Source of the DNA: HGM12669 sp048527645
GTDB taxonomy: Bacteria; Bacillota; Clostridia; Oscillospirales; CAG-272
Direction: 5' to 3'
Length of the DNA: 7,190 nucleotides
Assembly: GCA_048527645.1 (NCBI GenBank)
Contig: DBGFNI010000004.1
Location: forward strand, 1 to 7,190
The notes under the pieces are model-generated. The model did no database searches. It had not been told where the DNA came from and saw nothing but the letters and a program-made list of their open reading frames with translations. The translations under genes were made by a program, and so were the position numbers. Shown here one piece after another: positions 5,686 through 7,190 of the stretch. The stretch's first letter is position 1. Every line of letters starts with the position of its first letter.

Positions 5686-7190
5686 TTACTCTTTCTCCGT
5701 CACTATCTGCCTGATGATATCCATACATTCGTGCATCGCGGCTACAACCTTCGGGTCATACAGCGTCCCGGAATTTGAGTCGATGTATTCGATCACCTGA
5801 TCCAACGGCCATGCCTCTTTATATGAGCGCTTTGCGGTGAGCGCGTCAAGCACATCGGCAACCGTTACGATCCGTACGTATTCATTGATGCTTTCGCCTT
5901 TGATTCCCCGGTAGCCCTTGCCGTCATACTGCTCGTGATGCTCGCTTGCGATGACGGCGGCAAGCGCCATGCACTCGCTGTCAAATACGGAAAGAAGCAA
6001 GTGACCGTATTCGGTGTGCTTCTTGATGATTTCACGCTCGCCCTCAGAGAGCAGACCGGTCTTGTTTGTGATTTCCGAGGGGATTGCGATTTTACCGATG
6101 TCGTGAAGCATTGCCGCCTTTTTCACAACGACACGGATTTCTTGCGGATAACCCATGGTTTCCATCAGAATATCGGTATAGCGTGCAACAGCTTCAATAT
6201 GGTCGGGGTTGTTTCCGCTTGCTGTCTCGGTCTTGTATGCCAATTCTGTGAAAAAATCAATTTCCGCCTGCTCGGCATTACCGCCTGATAAGCGGGCGAA
6301 GGCAACCTCTAAGCCGCTGTAAAGCGTTGTCATGATCGCCGTAAAAAACGGAGACAGCGCGTTTTTGAGGTTTTCAAAATGAAAGATAACAGCAATATTG
6401 CCGTTTTTCAAAAAAGCAAGGTCAACATATGTTTCGGTAAAAATGCAATTGCTTTGAGAGTCAAGACATCTGCTTTCGATTGCGACGCAGTTGACGCGCT
6501 CCGTAAGAGATCTTGAGCAAACCTCCCTGTATTCGGAATTTTCCTTTATGAAAACCGCATAGGCAGGCGCATCGATCTCGGCGTTGATCTCACGGCATAT
6601 ATCGCATATGCCCTCCGCGGCGGTATTGCAGATTTCCTTTTCCGAATGCAGGGAAAGGAGCTGACGCATAAGCTGGGTAACCTTTGTGACGCAGTCGCTG
6701 TAGGCGTCTGTTTTGAAAAGGATTTCCTTTTGGCTGCGGTTTGACAGCATTTTTGCCGCAAGAACAAATATGATATAGCACAGAAAAATGAATTCTCCGA
6801 TGAGCCGGCAAAAAGCAAACGTTGTCCTGAAACGCAGCGTTGCCTGCATGATGCCGCCGACCAAATCGAACATGGCGAGAAAGACAAGCATCAGAAAAGC
6901 GCTTTTTGCAAACTGAATACGCTTGTCCAGCAGTCCCATACAGATTTTTATCAGCACCGCAACGGTAATCACGCTCCAAGCGACCGCTGCCAGTGAGGCG
7001 ATTTTCAGCACAAGGGGATTGGGCGCGAGCAGCACGGAAACAATCGGCACGATGCTGAGGACCATGCATACAATCAATTTTTTATCTTTGATTTTCAAAA
7101 CTGCCGCCACCGTCACGGTAAACAGCATGATCACAAAGAATTCCAGTGCGATGGATATATTGTAAAATTGAGAGAAATTAAAAAGATAGC
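5686..7190 (-). CDS. Membrane-bound HD-GYP-type phosphohydrolase, 5'-partial at the window edge
   Basis: Probable cyclic di-nucleotide phosphodiesterase of the HD-GYP class acting at the membrane. Numbering is from the GTG at 7134. The first ~128 residues are four or five hydrophobic helices. Residues ~140-280 look like a diverged GAF-type sensory region. Residues ~310-475 are the HD-GYP domain, with H312, the HD pair in LHDIGK (344-345), H373 in KKHTEYG, HHEQYDGKGY (399-408) and D427 in VADVLDAL. The usual GYPxGLxG reads GYRGIKG, one residue short with no proline. GTG 7134 or ATG 7128 could serve as start, but the frame is open to the window edge and encodes hydrophobic sequence completing the first helix (ISIALEFFVIMLF), and no good ribosome binding site precedes the GTG. 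The true start therefore probably lies outside. The gene ends in TAA directly before the next ATG. Class is certain; substrate (cyclic di-GMP or another cyclic dinucleotide) is inferred. Confidence 0.9.
   Translation of the reverse strand, partial: YLFNFSQFYNISIALEFFVIMLFTVTVAAVLKIKDKKLIVCMVLSIVPIVSVLLAPNPLVLKIASLAAVAWSVITVAVLIKICMGLLDKRIQFAKSAFLMLVFLAMFDLVGGIMQATLRFRTTFAFCRLIGEFIFLCYIIFVLAAKMLSNRSQKEILFKTDAYSDCVTKVTQLMRQLLSLHSEKEICNTAAEGICDICREINAEIDAPAYAVFIKENSEYREVCSRSLTERVNCVAIESRCLDSQSNCIFTETYVDLAFLKNGNIAVIFHFENLKNALSPFFTAIMTTLYSGLEVAFARLSGGNAEQAEIDFFTELAYKTETASGNNPDHIEAVARYTDILMETMGYPQEIRVVVKKAAMLHDIGKIAIPSEITNKTGLLSEGEREIIKKHTEYGHLLLSVFDSECMALAAVIASEHHEQYDGKGYRGIKGESINEYVRIVTVADVLDALTAKRSYKEAWPLDQVIEYIDSNSGTLYDPKVVAAMHECMDIIRQIVTEKE
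5695..5698 (-). promoter_or_regulatory. Ribosome binding site of the 1030-residue protein
   Basis: GGAG, followed by a purine-rich stretch (GGAGAAAGAG), lies 9 bases before ATG 5685 and inside the 3' end of the HD-GYP gene. Stop and start abut as TAA-ATG, consistent with coupled translation. Confidence 0.65.

Noticed and set aside
6590..7069. Minus-strand open frame of 159 codons in another frame
   Set aside because: Overlaps the membrane-helix and GAF-like part of the HD-GYP gene; its product is rich in Arg, His and Cys, as expected from an out-of-frame reading.

Overview
The window reads as the inside of one minus-strand operon from a Gram-positive, probably clostridial (Firmicutes/Bacillota), bacterium. 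This rests on AAAGGAG-type ribosome binding sites before most genes, use of TTG and GTG starts, moderate base composition, and the protein types. The organism assignment is inference; no rRNA or other phylogenetic marker is present.

All five genes run right to left, almost without gaps. In transcription order they are: (1) a membrane-bound HD-GYP-type phosphohydrolase, cut by the right edge; (2) a 1030-residue protein with one membrane anchor and a large extracytoplasmic part resembling a glycoside hydrolase; (3) a 361-residue membrane-anchored HEAT-repeat protein; (4) a 470-residue membrane-embedded family 2 glycosyltransferase of the processive, polysaccharide-synthase type; and (5) the first 22 codons of a further gene with a signal peptide or membrane anchor, cut by the left edge. 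Junctions are TAA directly followed by ATG, a 29-base gap, a 1-base gap and a 4-base ATGA overlap. No promoter, terminator, RNA gene, mobile element or CRISPR array is seen, and no gene-free stretch exceeds 30 bases.

Taken together, the genes look like an exopolysaccharide synthesis and export or modification cluster. The glycosyltransferase would polymerise sugar at the inner face of the membrane. The HEAT protein would act as a cytoplasmic scaffold or regulator. The large anchored protein would handle the polymer outside the membrane. The HD-GYP protein would adjust cyclic di-GMP or a similar nucleotide signal. The sugar, the polymer and the signal are not readable from the sequence. The most notable points are that the hydrolase-like protein seems to have lost the expected nucleophile glutamate, that the glycosyltransferase has no PilZ domain although a cyclic di-GMP type enzyme leads the operon, and that the HD-GYP motif is one residue short (GYR-G instead of GYP-x-G).
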